DNA from: Ficedula albicollis
Taxonomy: Eukaryota; Chordata; Aves; Passeriformes; Muscicapidae
Reading direction: 5' to 3'
Assembly: GCF_000247815.1 (NCBI RefSeq)
Contig: NC_021692.1
Location: 7,787,691 to 7,851,690, forward strand
Length of the DNA: 64,000 nt
Shown: positions 51,391 through 63,200 of the stretch, piece after piece
Layout of the letters: the number at the start of each line of letters is the position of its first letter
How positions within the stretch are numbered: the stretch's first letter is position 1
Made by a program: the position numbers and the translations under genes
The notes under the pieces: model-generated
What the model was told of the DNA's origin: nothing
Databases searched by the model: none
Seen by the model: the letters and a program-made list of their open reading frames with translations, nothing else

Positions 51391-54300
51391 TTTGCAGTGA
51401 ATTTCCTCATTTTTTTTGGCTTTATTTTTCTAAGTAGCAAAGAATGCGAGGGAGGTTCTGAGAGGCGTGTTGGGTAAACACAGATATAAGCCTCTTTCTT
51501 TAAAACAAACGAGCAGATTATTTACCTGATTAAATAGGTATTTTGAGCAGGTTGTAGGCTGTTTTTGTGAACACACCACGTTTGGCTCCAGGATTTTGGC
51601 AGAGCTGGGCTCCTCTCCGGGGCTCACACGGAGCTGCCCATGGACTTACCAGCTCTTAAATCCTTTTTATAAGCAGAACTTTATGTGCTTCCCAAAGGAG
51701 GCCAGCATCATTACCCCACTAGGGATGGGGAAACTGAGGCACCAGTGAGGGAAGTGACTTGCCAGAAGTGGCCGGACAGGTTAGTCACAGGGCTGGAAGG
51801 AGCCCAGGTGTGTTTGGCTCCATGCACCCGGATGTGCTGCACCCAGATAGTGTCCTGAGCCCAGAGACGCAACACAAACTGTAGCTCATCACCTCAGCAG
51901 TGCTGCATTTGCATGGGCAAAAACGCACAGGCAGCGAAGCAGGCCAGAGGGCAGGGAGAGGGAAGAGGAGAGGGGAGTAATTTATGGAAACCACAAATAT
52001 TCTGGCTTCTCTCAGAAAAAAATCTAAACAAAGTCTAATGAAACGGAGCCACCCAGAGACCTTCCAAGTGTGGAAGCACTCGGGGACAGCAGTGTGAGGC
52101 AGGAGGCAAGTGTGCCCTGCCTGGGGCTGCCCAGCCAGCAGCGCTCCTGAACAGAGCCCTGTGCGGGACCCGCCTGCCCACCTGCAGCCGAGCTCCTGCT
52201 TTACCAGCATTGCCCCGACTTCCCCACTCACTGCTTTCCAACCGCACCATCAGCTGCCATCAGCACTGTCACCCAGTGCTGCCTTTAAAATCCTGCCTGT
52301 CCGCACTTCACCCGGCCCCAGCGCGGGTACCAGCCTGGCCGACATCACCCATAAACCTCAGCAGAGCCTGCCCTGGTCCCTGCACCTGAGTCAGGCACTG
52401 CAGCACCTGCCAAGGAAGAGCCCATCCTGCAGAGTAATGGACAGAACCAGAATTGTTTGTGTAGGCTCTGTAGCAGCTCACTTTGGACTCAACACTTCCT
52501 TCCAGGTTTGAGTTTGCTGACAGGTCCCATAAATTCACTGCATTTCAGTGAACGAAAAATGAAATGAAAAATGCACTTCATTTTTGCTTCTCCTGTGAAC
52601 TTTATATTTTAAGGAGTGGGAGTTCTGCTCACCACTGTTCCCTGAGAGAGTGGGCCCCAGCTGTATCTCCAATTCCCCACTAAGAGGAACACGCTTTCCT
52701 ATGTGGATATGTCACTACACACACAGCCCCACAGACCCTCTAAACATACCTGTTCTTCTACGTGCACCGAGCTGAGCACGTTCACACATCAGTATACAGA
52801 GCTCCCCTCCCATCCCAGCATGCACATGCAACATGCATATGCCCTCCACAAAGACAATGATACTCTGTGCTCACTGACATTCAAATACACACATATCCAT
52901 ACACCATGACACACATGAACCCACACAAACAACCTAAACACACCTGGAGGATCCCCTCCACAGACTTCCCACTGTCCCTCCCACTCCTCCTTGCAGGAAC
53001 AACTTGCCAAGGTGTTTTTTCAGGTGAAATCCACGCCCTGCAGCTGACGCAATGGCAAGGCCTGATTTCCTATCTCAGTGATCTCCTGTCACAGGATCAG
53101 GTTTTATTTCCCCATACTCCCTCCTTTGCCTCTTACCCAAGGAGAGTTGGTTCTTTCCTCTCTCAAGGGCTCTGAAGCTTTCTGCTCCTGTGCCCCCCAT
53201 CAGGGTAGCATCTCCCCTCCTTCCCTTATCCCTCCAGGGTATGGATCTGCTCTGAGGAAGAGCTGCCTCTGACGGTGCCCTGGCATGAGGAGACTCCTGG
53301 ACGCCCTGCTCTCCAGGAGCACTCGAGGGAAGGCAGCACCCCTCACCCTGCTCTGAACTGTGCTTCCGTGCCACGCAGAGCCCTGCCCACTCCAGCCACA
53401 TCTGCCCTCCATGGCAGGTGAAGAGATCTCTCTGTGTCCCTTTCCACCCTCCCGGGGGCATCAGGAGCTCTTGGTAATTAATGTTTGCCAGGTGCTCAGA
53501 GATCCTCAGATGAAAAGTGCAATGGGAGGGGGAAGGATGATTAATTTATTATTATTACAGTTTAATGCTTTCCCCGCAGACAGTGTGCCAGGGCTGAGCA
53601 GGGGGTGAGTCACACTGAGATGTGGGACATCCCCCTTTTTGTGTCTCTTCTACCTTTGTTTTTTATGTTTAGCCCACTTTCTTGGCAGTTTCTCCCTCCT
53701 TAGCTGGAGCTGGCCTGGGGGCCTGGGACTGTGCTCTGGATTCATGTGGGATCAGGGCGCTGGCTCTCAGATTGCAGGTTGGAGATCTGGCAGTACTGTG
53801 CCCCTCCTCCTGCTCCTGCTTGGGGAGTCTATTAGGCAAATGCTCTTGCCCTATTTCTGTAATTTTGTTTGATTTCTGTTTCGTCAAGGGAGGTGCCCAG
53901 AGGCCTCGGGGCCTGGGCGGCAGGAGCAGACAATCCATGCTTTCTTTCTCTTTCCTTCTCTTTCCCTCCTTCCTTCTCAATTCAGTTTCAATCATATTAT
54001 TGGCACATGGCTCCCAGAACCCCTTGCCAAAGCAGCTGTGCTAAGTCTCAGCGTGCGGGGGAAGGCTCTGCTGGGAGCAATTCTGCCATTTACTGTTCCT
54101 TTGGCCTTACTCAAACAGTTTGACACCAGCTCCTCACCACGTGGCTACTGCTTCTCCAGGCACTCCACAGCTTCCAGCATCTGCTGGAAGCCAGCGCTGC
54201 TCATCTCTTGACCAGTGCCCAGAGGGAATGACTGTATTGGGAACGGGGCACACGGCACTGAACGTACGCGGCATGTGCTCCACAGGGGCCCAGGAAGACT

Positions 54301-55056
54301 TGGGGGGAAGGAGTGGCAGGGGTTTGAATACACTAACAATTAGTTACAATTTACTGCAGCAATTAAAAGTGCAGCCTGGGGATTTCAGGGTGAGGAGGTA
54401 AGGGCATAGTCGTACCCAGGCAGCAGGTCCAATAGGGAAGGTACCTGGCACTCTAAAGCAGGTGCTCTGCCTGCAAAACCAGCAAATACCACCCTGAACC
54501 ATCCGGAACCCCACAAACCCCCTGAGCCGGGGCTTGGCAAAGCAGGCAGCTGGGATGGGAAACTGCTGCCCAAGGATGGATCCCAGACTGGGCAAGACCT
54601 ATTTCTGCAGTGCATGGGCAGGGGCAAGAGGAAAAAGGAGGGACACAGAGGGAGCCTGGCACATTGTCTGCTCTGCTCTACCTGCCCCATCACAGGCAGA
54701 GGCCACGTCACCCCTGCTCCGATGCGGGGCAGGTACAGAGCACTGTCAGGGACTGTCCCCAGTGGAGCAGTCACTCATCCATTAGAAGTGACAATGAGGA
54801 GAGATGATGGAGGAGGTAAGAAATGAGCAGCAGACCCAGGACACAGTGAGGCCTGACTGCTCTTCCTGCTCCGGGATGTGACAGCAGGATCCTCAAGCTG
54901 TGGTGGGCGCGTTCCGAGAGCGGCCCGGGACGGATCCGGGGTACCCACGTGGGCTGGCCCTGCTTGTGCAACGGGGCCACCTGACACAACGCTGCTGACA
55001 CAGGGATGTGCCAGCGTGCCCGCCCGGGCTGCGAGCGAGGCGGGCAACTGGGCGCC
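51391..55056. other. Upstream region with a MIR relic, no gene seen
   Basis: Unique non-coding sequence with a CA/CATA-rich stretch at about 52710-52940. Sequence becomes CpG-rich from about 54900. Short chance open frames only. The MIR relic is listed separately. Confidence 0.45.
51700..51830 (+). mobile_element. MIR-like SINE relic
   Basis: CATTACCCCACTAGGGATG, GGGAAACTGAGGCACCAG and GTGACTTGCC follow the MIR order (attatccccatttt... gaaactgaggcacagag... gacttgccc). It is diverged and its boundaries are approximate. Confidence 0.55.
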
Positions 55057-55765
55057 AGGCACGGATCTGTGTGCCACCGAGGGGCACGGGGACATTGTGC
55101 CAGGCACGGGATCCGAGTGCCACTGAGGGGCAAGGGGACACAGAGCCGGGCACAGGGACACTGACGGGCACAGGGACACAGAGCTAGGCATGGGATCCGA
55201 GTGCCACTGAGGGGCAAGGGGACACAGAGCCGGGCACAGGGACACTGACGGGCACAGGGACACAGAGCTAGGCATGGGATCCGAGTGCCACTGAGGGGCA
55301 AGGGGACACAGAGCCGGGCACAGGGACACTGACGGGCACAGGGACACAGAGCTAGGCATGGGATCCGAGTGCCACTGAGGGGCAAGGGGACACAGAGCAG
55401 GGCACAGGGACACTGACGGGCACAGGGACACAGAGCCAGGCATGGGATCCGAGTGCCACTGAGGGGCAAGGGGACACAGAGCAGGGCACAGGGACACTGA
55501 CGGGCACAGGGACACAGAGCCAGGCATGGGATCCGAGTGCCACTGAGGGGCAAGGGGACACAGAGCAGGGCACAGGGACACTGACGGGCACAGGGACACA
55601 GAGCCAGGCATGGGATCCGAGTGCCACTGAGGGGCAAGGGGACACAGAGCAGGGCACAGGGACACTGACGGGCACAGGGACACAGAGCCAGGCATGGGAT
55701 CCGAGTGCCACTGAGGGGCACGGGGACACAGAGCCGGGCACAGGGACACCGAGGGGCACAGGGAC
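55057..55765. repeat. 84-bp higher-order minisatellite, 8 units
   Basis: The anchor GGGATCCGAGTGCC recurs at 55108, 55192, 55276, 55360, 55444, 55528, 55612 and 55696, exactly 84 bp apart. Each unit is itself built from four related sub-units of about 18-24 bp based on GGGCACAGGGACAC. Left units carry GAGCTAGG where right units carry GAGCCAGG, so variants are spatially clustered. Because 84 is divisible by three, the minus-strand frames stay open (VSLCPALCPLAPQW repeats), which is not evidence of a protein. Confidence 0.95.
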
Positions 55766-56310
55766 ACCGGGCCATGCACAGGGACAGTGTGCTGTAGCAG
55801 GGACACCGGGCCGTGCACACGCACACCGGGCAGAGCGCGGCGGTGCGGGAGCAGCGGCGGGCGCTAAGTGTGAGGCAGACGCAGCGATTGCATTACTGAA
55901 GGAGCCCGGGCTGGCAGTGCCGAGCTATCGTCCCTGTAATCCTGTTAGCCAGCAATCTCCATTCCGAAAGAGCTTCATTTCTTTGTGAATATTTGTAAAC
56001 TAGATATCTAATGGAAAATTATAGGAAAATTATAGTGAAATTCATGACGAAGAAATCCGATTAGCCCTAATTCAATTATGCCATCTTAGCCCACACAGCA
56101 CATTTCCCATTTTTTTCCCATAAATACCAATGCCAGGGGTCCGGGTAATCAAATAAAATTGAAAATCATCTTCCCATTAAATTCAATTAGCTGCAATTTC
56201 TAAAGCCTATCAGAGATTTTAATTACTAAATTATAAAATTCTCCAATGCTAAATTGAAACTAAAAAAATTGCACATCCTTATATTTCAGAAGAAAAAAAC
56301 CCAGCAGAAA
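55766..56310. promoter_or_regulatory. CpG-rich patch followed by a strong candidate conserved element
   Basis: After a CpG-rich segment (55790-55920) the sequence becomes AT-rich and non-repetitive for about 350 bp. It carries many homeodomain-type cores: GATTAGCCCTAATTCAATTA, AATTCAATTAGCTGC, TTTTAATTACTAAATT. ORFs are absent. This is the clearest enhancer-like block in the window by composition. Confidence 0.45.
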
Positions 56311-59300
56311 CCTTGAAAAATACCCTTCTCCTCCCATCAGCATCCACGTGAACACGGGTCTGGGCAGGCTTCACCAGAGAAATGAGTGTAGAGGGACATG
56401 AGCCAGGCCAAGGAATAAGGTGCCTACCTCTGGGAGAAAGGGTGTGGATATCAGTTGAGATTATAACCTAAAATCCAGCCCTAGTTCAGCTGGAGGAGGG
56501 AAGGGGAGAGACCAGCAATCTGAGCAGCGTCTTTGCTCCCTTTTCCCACACGAGCTTTTGCTTCTGGCAGGTTTTCTGAGCCACTGTGCCAGGCACCAGT
56601 GACAAGCCACCGTGCTCCCAGTGTCTCAGCAAGTGAAACAGCCGAAGCTCTCGAGGAGCTGGAACGAGCTCTGCCTGCAAATGGGCTCGGCGAGGCAGTC
56701 CCTCGAGTCTCCTGTGCCAAAGCCAGGGCAGGAGAGCTGCTGATGCCCAGAGGGAAGCAGGAGGGCAGATGCTAGCTTTGTGCTTCTGATAAAACTTCTT
56801 GAATAATGGCCATGCAAGCCTGGTCCTGACACTGAATCAAGGGAAGCTGGAGCCCTCAGCGAACTGATTTAGCTTGAAGCACTACTTCAGTGAACACGTG
56901 GGATGTTTCAGAGGAGGGGGACGTAATCACCCTTCCCTGATAGCACAGGGAACTCTCGGAGTTCACAGAGGCACCAGGCAGGAAAGCCCATCCCTAAACT
57001 GTTCTTTATTCATCAACTAAACCAAGCGGGCAAATGGAGAAACCAACAAAGCCTGCGCCTACAGATGCTCTCTTCCAGCCCTGCTTCTCTGGGGACCAGC
57101 ATGGCACAGTGAGGTGTCGAGGGGCAATTAACTGTGTGAACAAGCAGTGGGAGGAAAAGAGAAGCTCAGCTCTCCAGTTACAATACCTGACCCTCCACGA
57201 GGCAGCAAGAGTAAGGATTTTCTGACACTGCTTTTATGCCAGCGAGCACTTTTGCCTGGTACCCTAAAGGGTTTATTCACGTGCTAACATAAACGAAGCC
57301 AGTTTTCTCACAGCTCTAAATAGAAGCTCAGGTTGCCCTGAACCAGGCCGATACTTGGTTTAATTTACTGGGCACCCGAAAGTTGCCGGCAGGGAGTTGC
57401 CCGCAAACAGAACAACAACAGAAAAGTTAATGATCTGGGCTTTTTCTTTAATAAATAGGCAAACTGGCTTAGCCGGATTGTTGGCTGGGATTCGTCTCCC
57501 CTTTATCACCCTGGAGCTTCTGTGACACATTCTCCAAATCATCAGCATTTTGCAATTTGAGGTCGTTACCAAATAGTATTTTTTTGCCAAGGAAGGGAGA
57601 AAAATAAATTAATAATTAAGAAGCCCAAGCAGGGAGAGGCTGTGGGTTGAATGGCGCTGCCACCTCCGCGGGATTGCTCAGGCACCTGGCAGCCTGCCCA
57701 GCGAGCACCTTGGTCGCTGTCTCACCCTGGAATGTGGTGCTGGCACCCAAGTGCTACTTGATTTTACTACGAATTAATCAAAGTCTCTTTTGCAAATGTC
57801 TAACACTAAATCACCACTGGCTGAGCTTCAAATGCAATTCCCCTGTTCCAGGTATTTGGTGCAGGAGATTACCAGCTCCAGGTGAAGAGCTGAAGGGGGT
57901 TTCCTCTCTGCACATCTTCTGGTTCTCCAAGTCATCAGCCTCTCCCAGCTGGAAGGAGAAGAGATTTCCCACAAGTCTTCTCCTGCTCAGAGCAGGTAAC
58001 CACAGAGACATCCAAGATATGCTGGGATAAATCTGCCTGTGCTGCCTGACTGGAGTGCAGTTACACCAAAAAGGAATTTGACACAGGCGGCAGAGCACTG
58101 CACTGGCAGCTTGGGTGTGCCTGTGGCCCCGTGTTGATGGAGCTGTGGAAGCAGTTCCACACAGGATGACATGCAGAGATGTGTACCTGCCTGCGTGGGT
58201 ACGGCCTCGTGGCACTGTGGGGGCACCTGGACACCTGTGCACAGGGCTGTGCAGTCAGATGTGGCTGCCCACAGACATTCTCTGAGGGTGTTCTTGCCGC
58301 GTTAATGTGTGTGTGTCTCGTTTGTCTCCGAACTTGTAGTCCTGAGCGCCCTCCTTGTTCTGTCCAAAAGCCCCCCAAAAGGTGCTTTACCATGACTAAT
58401 GATCTGGATGGCATCAGCACACGTCCTTGCACTGCTGCAGCAACACACCACTCCCTGAGCCATGGGCGAGCTGTATTCCCCGCTCCACACTCTGCCTGTC
58501 TCAGAGCCCTTTCAAATTTTCAGTGCTCACTAGACCGTGAATTCACCTTCATACCAGTTACAGGGTTATTTAGCTTCTCCTGACACTGATAACCACCAAA
58601 CTTTCACTGGCATCTCAGCGTTCTCCCAAGAGACATGCAGCACTCCTCTCTCCCATGCCCATGGTGCCCCCAGCCACCCACACCCACCAGGAGCAGGGGG
58701 CAGATGCCCTGGGGGGACACAGTGCCTCAGAACACTGCTCACCCACCAGCCACAGCCACTTATCCCCAACCCACAGCTATGCTGTGAAAAAAAGGAACAG
58801 AGCAGAAGAGTTAAAAACTTGATGGAAGGAATGAAATAGAGAAGGGAAGAGAGAGACAGAAGGAAACAAGGGTGATAAAGCAAAACCAGTACAAATAGAA
58901 GAGGAAACCCCCTTAGGACAGCAGAGAAAGGATCTGGGAAGGAGGCAGGAAGAGCACAGGAATATATCATGGGGTTTCCCCCCTGCATACCCCACAAAGC
59001 AACTCTCTCCAGCAGTAGACACCAACAAATCCTAGGCATCAACTAGACAGCCCTTGTACAGCAGCTGGACTAGCTGTGCATGGGCTGGGGCACTGCTGAG
59101 GAGCAGTGAGGATGATCAGCCTGTATGGGAAACGTGGGATTGCCTGCAGGGTGCCCAAAGGCCGCGAGAGTGCAGAAAGCCCCAAACAGGAGGGTGAAAA
59201 CCTCTCTGCAGGGCCAAGCACAAGGAAGGCCAAGACTGTCCCTCCTACTGATCCCCTACGAGGAAACTCTGCTCTCCTTTGCTGGCCCAGAAGCACCTCT

Positions 59301-60060
59301 GCCACTCATTCTCCCACTGGCTCTGAGCCACTGTTGCCTGTTGCCCCCACTGCAGACTGTAAGGCACCTTCCTGCCAGCTCTCCCTGCCACAGCCCCTGT
59401 CTCTTGGCATCATGTCTTTGTCACAAAGCCTTGCTGCTCACCCCTGGCCATATGGGCTTGCTCCCTTGTCCCCTGCACTTTCCCACTCTGACTGAGCAAT
59501 TCCCAGCTGAAGCAAGTGCTGCAGAGACATTTTGCTCTGAAACCAAGATGTGCTGACAGCGAGTGGCATCCCCAAGAGCTCCTGCTCGGCCCCCAGGGCT
59601 GTGCAGGGCCGGACACTGCTGATGAGGAGCGCAAGTCACTGCACAACTTGTGGTACCTCTTCCCATCTGCGTGGCTTCCCTAGCTCTGCCCCAAGGTGTG
59701 CCTGCAGCAAGTCACCCATCCCACTGTGGCCACCCCCATCTCCTGTCCCGCACAGCCCCTTGCAGCACACTGACCCCATATCCCAGCAGACAAAATCCCT
59801 CCTCCTTTGGCCCAGGGATTTCATCTCTACTGTAACAAAGAGCTCAAAGAAGGAACTTCATTATGTTCCCACAGCCATGGGATAAGGGTAAACACGATCC
59901 CTGTCAAGCCCCCAAGTGTGCAATGATACGTTCCCACAAGCACAGGCTGTGCACAGACACAGGTCTGCACACATAACAGGGAACAGCATGGATCTGGAAA
60001 GGGAGCTATAGGGGCACAGAGCTGCTCTTGTCCCTAAGGCAGTTCTTGCTGACTCCACCT
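56311..60060. other. Upstream region with one conserved-looking block, no gene seen
   Basis: Non-coding sequence. About 57355-57625 is complex and AT-rich (GAAAAGTTAATGATCTGGGC, TCATCAGCATTTTGCAATTT, AAATTAATAATTAAG) and looks conserved. A purine-rich stretch is at about 58785-58910. No exon or RNA gene is supported. Confidence 0.45.
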
Positions 60061-60064
60061 AACA

Positions 60065-60215
60065 CCAGAGACTGCAATACAGACGGAACTTGGTGTGATT
60101 TTTGGGGTTGTCAGAGGCAAAGCCGAGAGCTGGATTTGACGATCCTATGTGGATCCCCTCCAGCTCAGGATAGTCCATCTGTGGTTCCATGATTCTGTGA
60201 ATTGCAAGAGCCCAA
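60065..60215 (-). mobile_element. Avian interspersed-repeat fragment
   Basis: Read on the minus strand: TTCACAGAATCATGGAACC, GAGCTGGAGGGGATCCACA, then a GACAACCCCAAAAATCACACC segment. This is the familiar bird repeat phrase (tcacagaatcatggaa... gagctggaagggg... acaaccc...aaatcacacca). The class (CR1 3' end or an LTR derivative) cannot be settled by eye. Confidence 0.55.
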
Positions 60216-63200
60216 AGGGATGAGAACAGTAGGGACCAAAGCAGTTTATGGGGTGGCACAAGTTTATTACAGCTTTGTACTTTTGGCACAAATTCTTCAC
60301 ACCCAAACACCTTCTCCTGTCCTCCAGCTTCTTTGGGCTCCTACCACGGGAGCCCCTGCTGGCTTTGCACAGCCACCCTGCAAGGGCAGGTCTGGAAAGC
60401 CAGCAGAGACACCCCTGCTGCCTTACCTGCTCCGGGAGCACACCCCGGGGCTCCTGCTTTCCCCGTATCACCAGGAAAAAAAAGCTCTGTGCAAACAATA
60501 GATCAATAGAGCCCCCGCCTCTTCGGAAGGAAAACAAACACCCGGATCACCGCAAATTAGAGAATGTTTCGCTTCACTTCATCCAAACAGGCTGACAATT
60601 TTTTTGGGTTGTTGCCACGGTGACAGAGTAACACAGCGTTCAGCCTGTTGCGGAACAATCAATTAAGTTAATGCCTCGGAGTGCCTGTTTACCCTTCCAT
60701 TTAGGAGGTGCTGCTCTCCCTCACGCTTTCTCTTTAGCTTGTTTGAGATTTCTCATCCTTTGCTTCCTGCTCCTAGTTCTTCTTTATTTAACCTAAAAAT
60801 AAAGTCCCTGCCCTAACTACCTTCTAGCTTGTAAGGAGTCTCCCACTTTTTGGAATGATTGCCTGGAATAAAGTTTTTCCTCCCTTTGACTCCTGTCATT
60901 TCATGTTCCTTCCTGGAAAAACTGGAGATTTACCTTTACCTTGCAGGGTACAGCCCTGTCCCCTCCTCCTGGTGTGCTCAGGAACTTGCTAAGTTTCTAA
61001 AGGCCAGCTCTAAACATCTCCTTGGGAGAGTGGGTACCTTCAGAGTAACTGCTTTTAACAAGATGAAGTAACTTGAACTAAAGACGTATGAAGTGATGAG
61101 CAACCCTCCCACCATTGCTATTTTTCACACTTTGAGCTGTAACCATAAATGAAGAACCATCTTGTGCTAAATGCTCTTTAAAAAGGAGAACTACAATAGG
61201 GCCTCACAAGAGTCTAGGTCTCATCCTATGGTCCATGTCAAATGGAACTCCTAAATACTTGCTTAAATGATTTTGGCTTAAGCAAAACTCAACCTAGTGC
61301 TCAAAGCATTGTGCTGAACTGAGCCTATGGCAAGGAGACTTTAAAGGGGGAACCATGGCCAGGAGACTACAGCAGATCCATCATTCCAATCCTTTAAAAT
61401 AAAGGATGCCAAAACATCTCTTGGCTCTGCCCTGACCACCAGCAGTCTGCCAAGCCTTTCACAGGCTCACATGCTCCTGCCACTGATCTCGTGGGTTTAT
61501 TTCCTGCCTCACAGGCAGTGTGAGCAGTTACACTTGGCTGTGTAGCTTCAATGCCTGTCTGCAGCCACTTTCTCATCCCTTGCCCAGTAGCAGTAACTGC
61601 CCTCCATCTTCCTCAACCCTCCAGCAGACTACAGCACCAAAACAACACCTCCAGCATCCTGGGTGAAAATGAGGTACCAGAGAGTGAAAGGATTTTATCC
61701 AAGGCCAAGCCTGAGATATAATTCTGTCTCTTGGTCTCTCTGCACCTTGGTGCTGTCTTTCTCATCAATACAATATTCCTACGCTTTTCTTTGAAATCTG
61801 AGGAAAAGTGTCCATCTCCCTTGTATCCTCATCGTAAAGGAAAAGGCAGAGGCAAGCATGATGTGAAAACAGGAAGATTCCATGATACTGTCTTCTCATC
61901 CTGCCACTAGCAACAAGTGCCTAAATGTAAAGTGTACATTAATTTAGTATTGAACAGATGGAAGAAAACTGTAGATCAAGCAGATAGGGAAGAATGGTGC
62001 TCAAACACTAGGAGAAATTACAGCAATAGGTCAAATATAACATCTCCTCCCTGCTTCCCGAGCCAGATCCTTTTTCAAGGACTCCACTCCCACAAGCTAA
62101 CACAAGCCAGCTCAGGGGGGAGCACTGGGGCCAGGTCTGCACGGGCTGCAGGACAGCCGTGCCCCAGGTCCCCCCAGTTCTCCCCCTCCCAGAGAAGAAG
62201 TTGTCAGCAGAACCTGTTGGAGCAGGGGCTCGTTGACTGCTCCCTGTCCATTACAGCCCGGATTATCAGCATATTGCACAGTGCTCTCTGCACGGTGCTG
62301 GGGAAATCCAATACGCTGAAAGGTTAATGCAATCAATTAGGGTGACAAGGAAGTGGAGTAAAGCCTTCTGAGTAGATGAAAGGGAGAGAGAGATGGAGAC
62401 AGGGAAAAGCAAAGAGAAGCAGGGGGGAGCAAAGAGTGGGAGGAGAAGGAGGAGGAAGATGGTATCCAGGACTTGGGCTGCAGACCTCAGGCTGCTGGGG
62501 TGGCCAAGGGCAGCATGCAGCCTCAGCATGGATGGGCTCGTGTCAGTCACAGGAGCAAGGCAGGCCATGGACACCCAAGGCAGCAGCTGGGCTAGGACAC
62601 CCTGTTGGTGGCTCTTTCTCCTGCAGGATGTGGAGCCCTGCCCAAACTGCAGCTGCCCAGGCTGTCCTGCCACCAACCTGCTCCCTAACGGTGGTCACTG
62701 GGGGACTGGCAAAAGTTCCTGTGTCTTTCCTGCCCACATACCCAGAAGGAATGAAAGAAACTGATTAGGTTTGCAAGGCAAGGGATCTCAGCAAGCCATG
62801 GGGGAGCATCATGGGAGGAGAAAGAGGGAACAGGAAGGGCAAAGAAAACTTCTGGCTGTTCATACACTCTGCACACAAAAGGAAGGATGAGCACCATCTC
62901 TCTGTGGACTTCCTAGCTAGGCACTGGCCATCACCCCTGGCCACTTCCCTGCACCTATCCCCTCATGTCTGTAAGCACCTGAAACACAGGCGCTCTCCTA
63001 CTTTTCCAGCCTCCTTCCCAGGGTGTCAACCTGGGCTTTCCTGCAAGGCCAGAGGAGAAGCCCCAGCCAGTGCCCAGCTGCAGCAGTTCCACCCCTGCCT
63101 GCAGACAGTTTGAGGAGGCTGCTGTGGCACCCAAGCCACCAGCACAGCATGGAAATGCCAGTGCCATAACGCACATCCAGCATGGCACAGGCCTTCCCCA

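Noticed and set aside
54771..55826. Two minus-strand frames of about 350 codons with CPLAPQW-type repeats
   Set aside because: By-product of the 84-bp tandem repeat, open in two frames simultaneously, no start context or domain.
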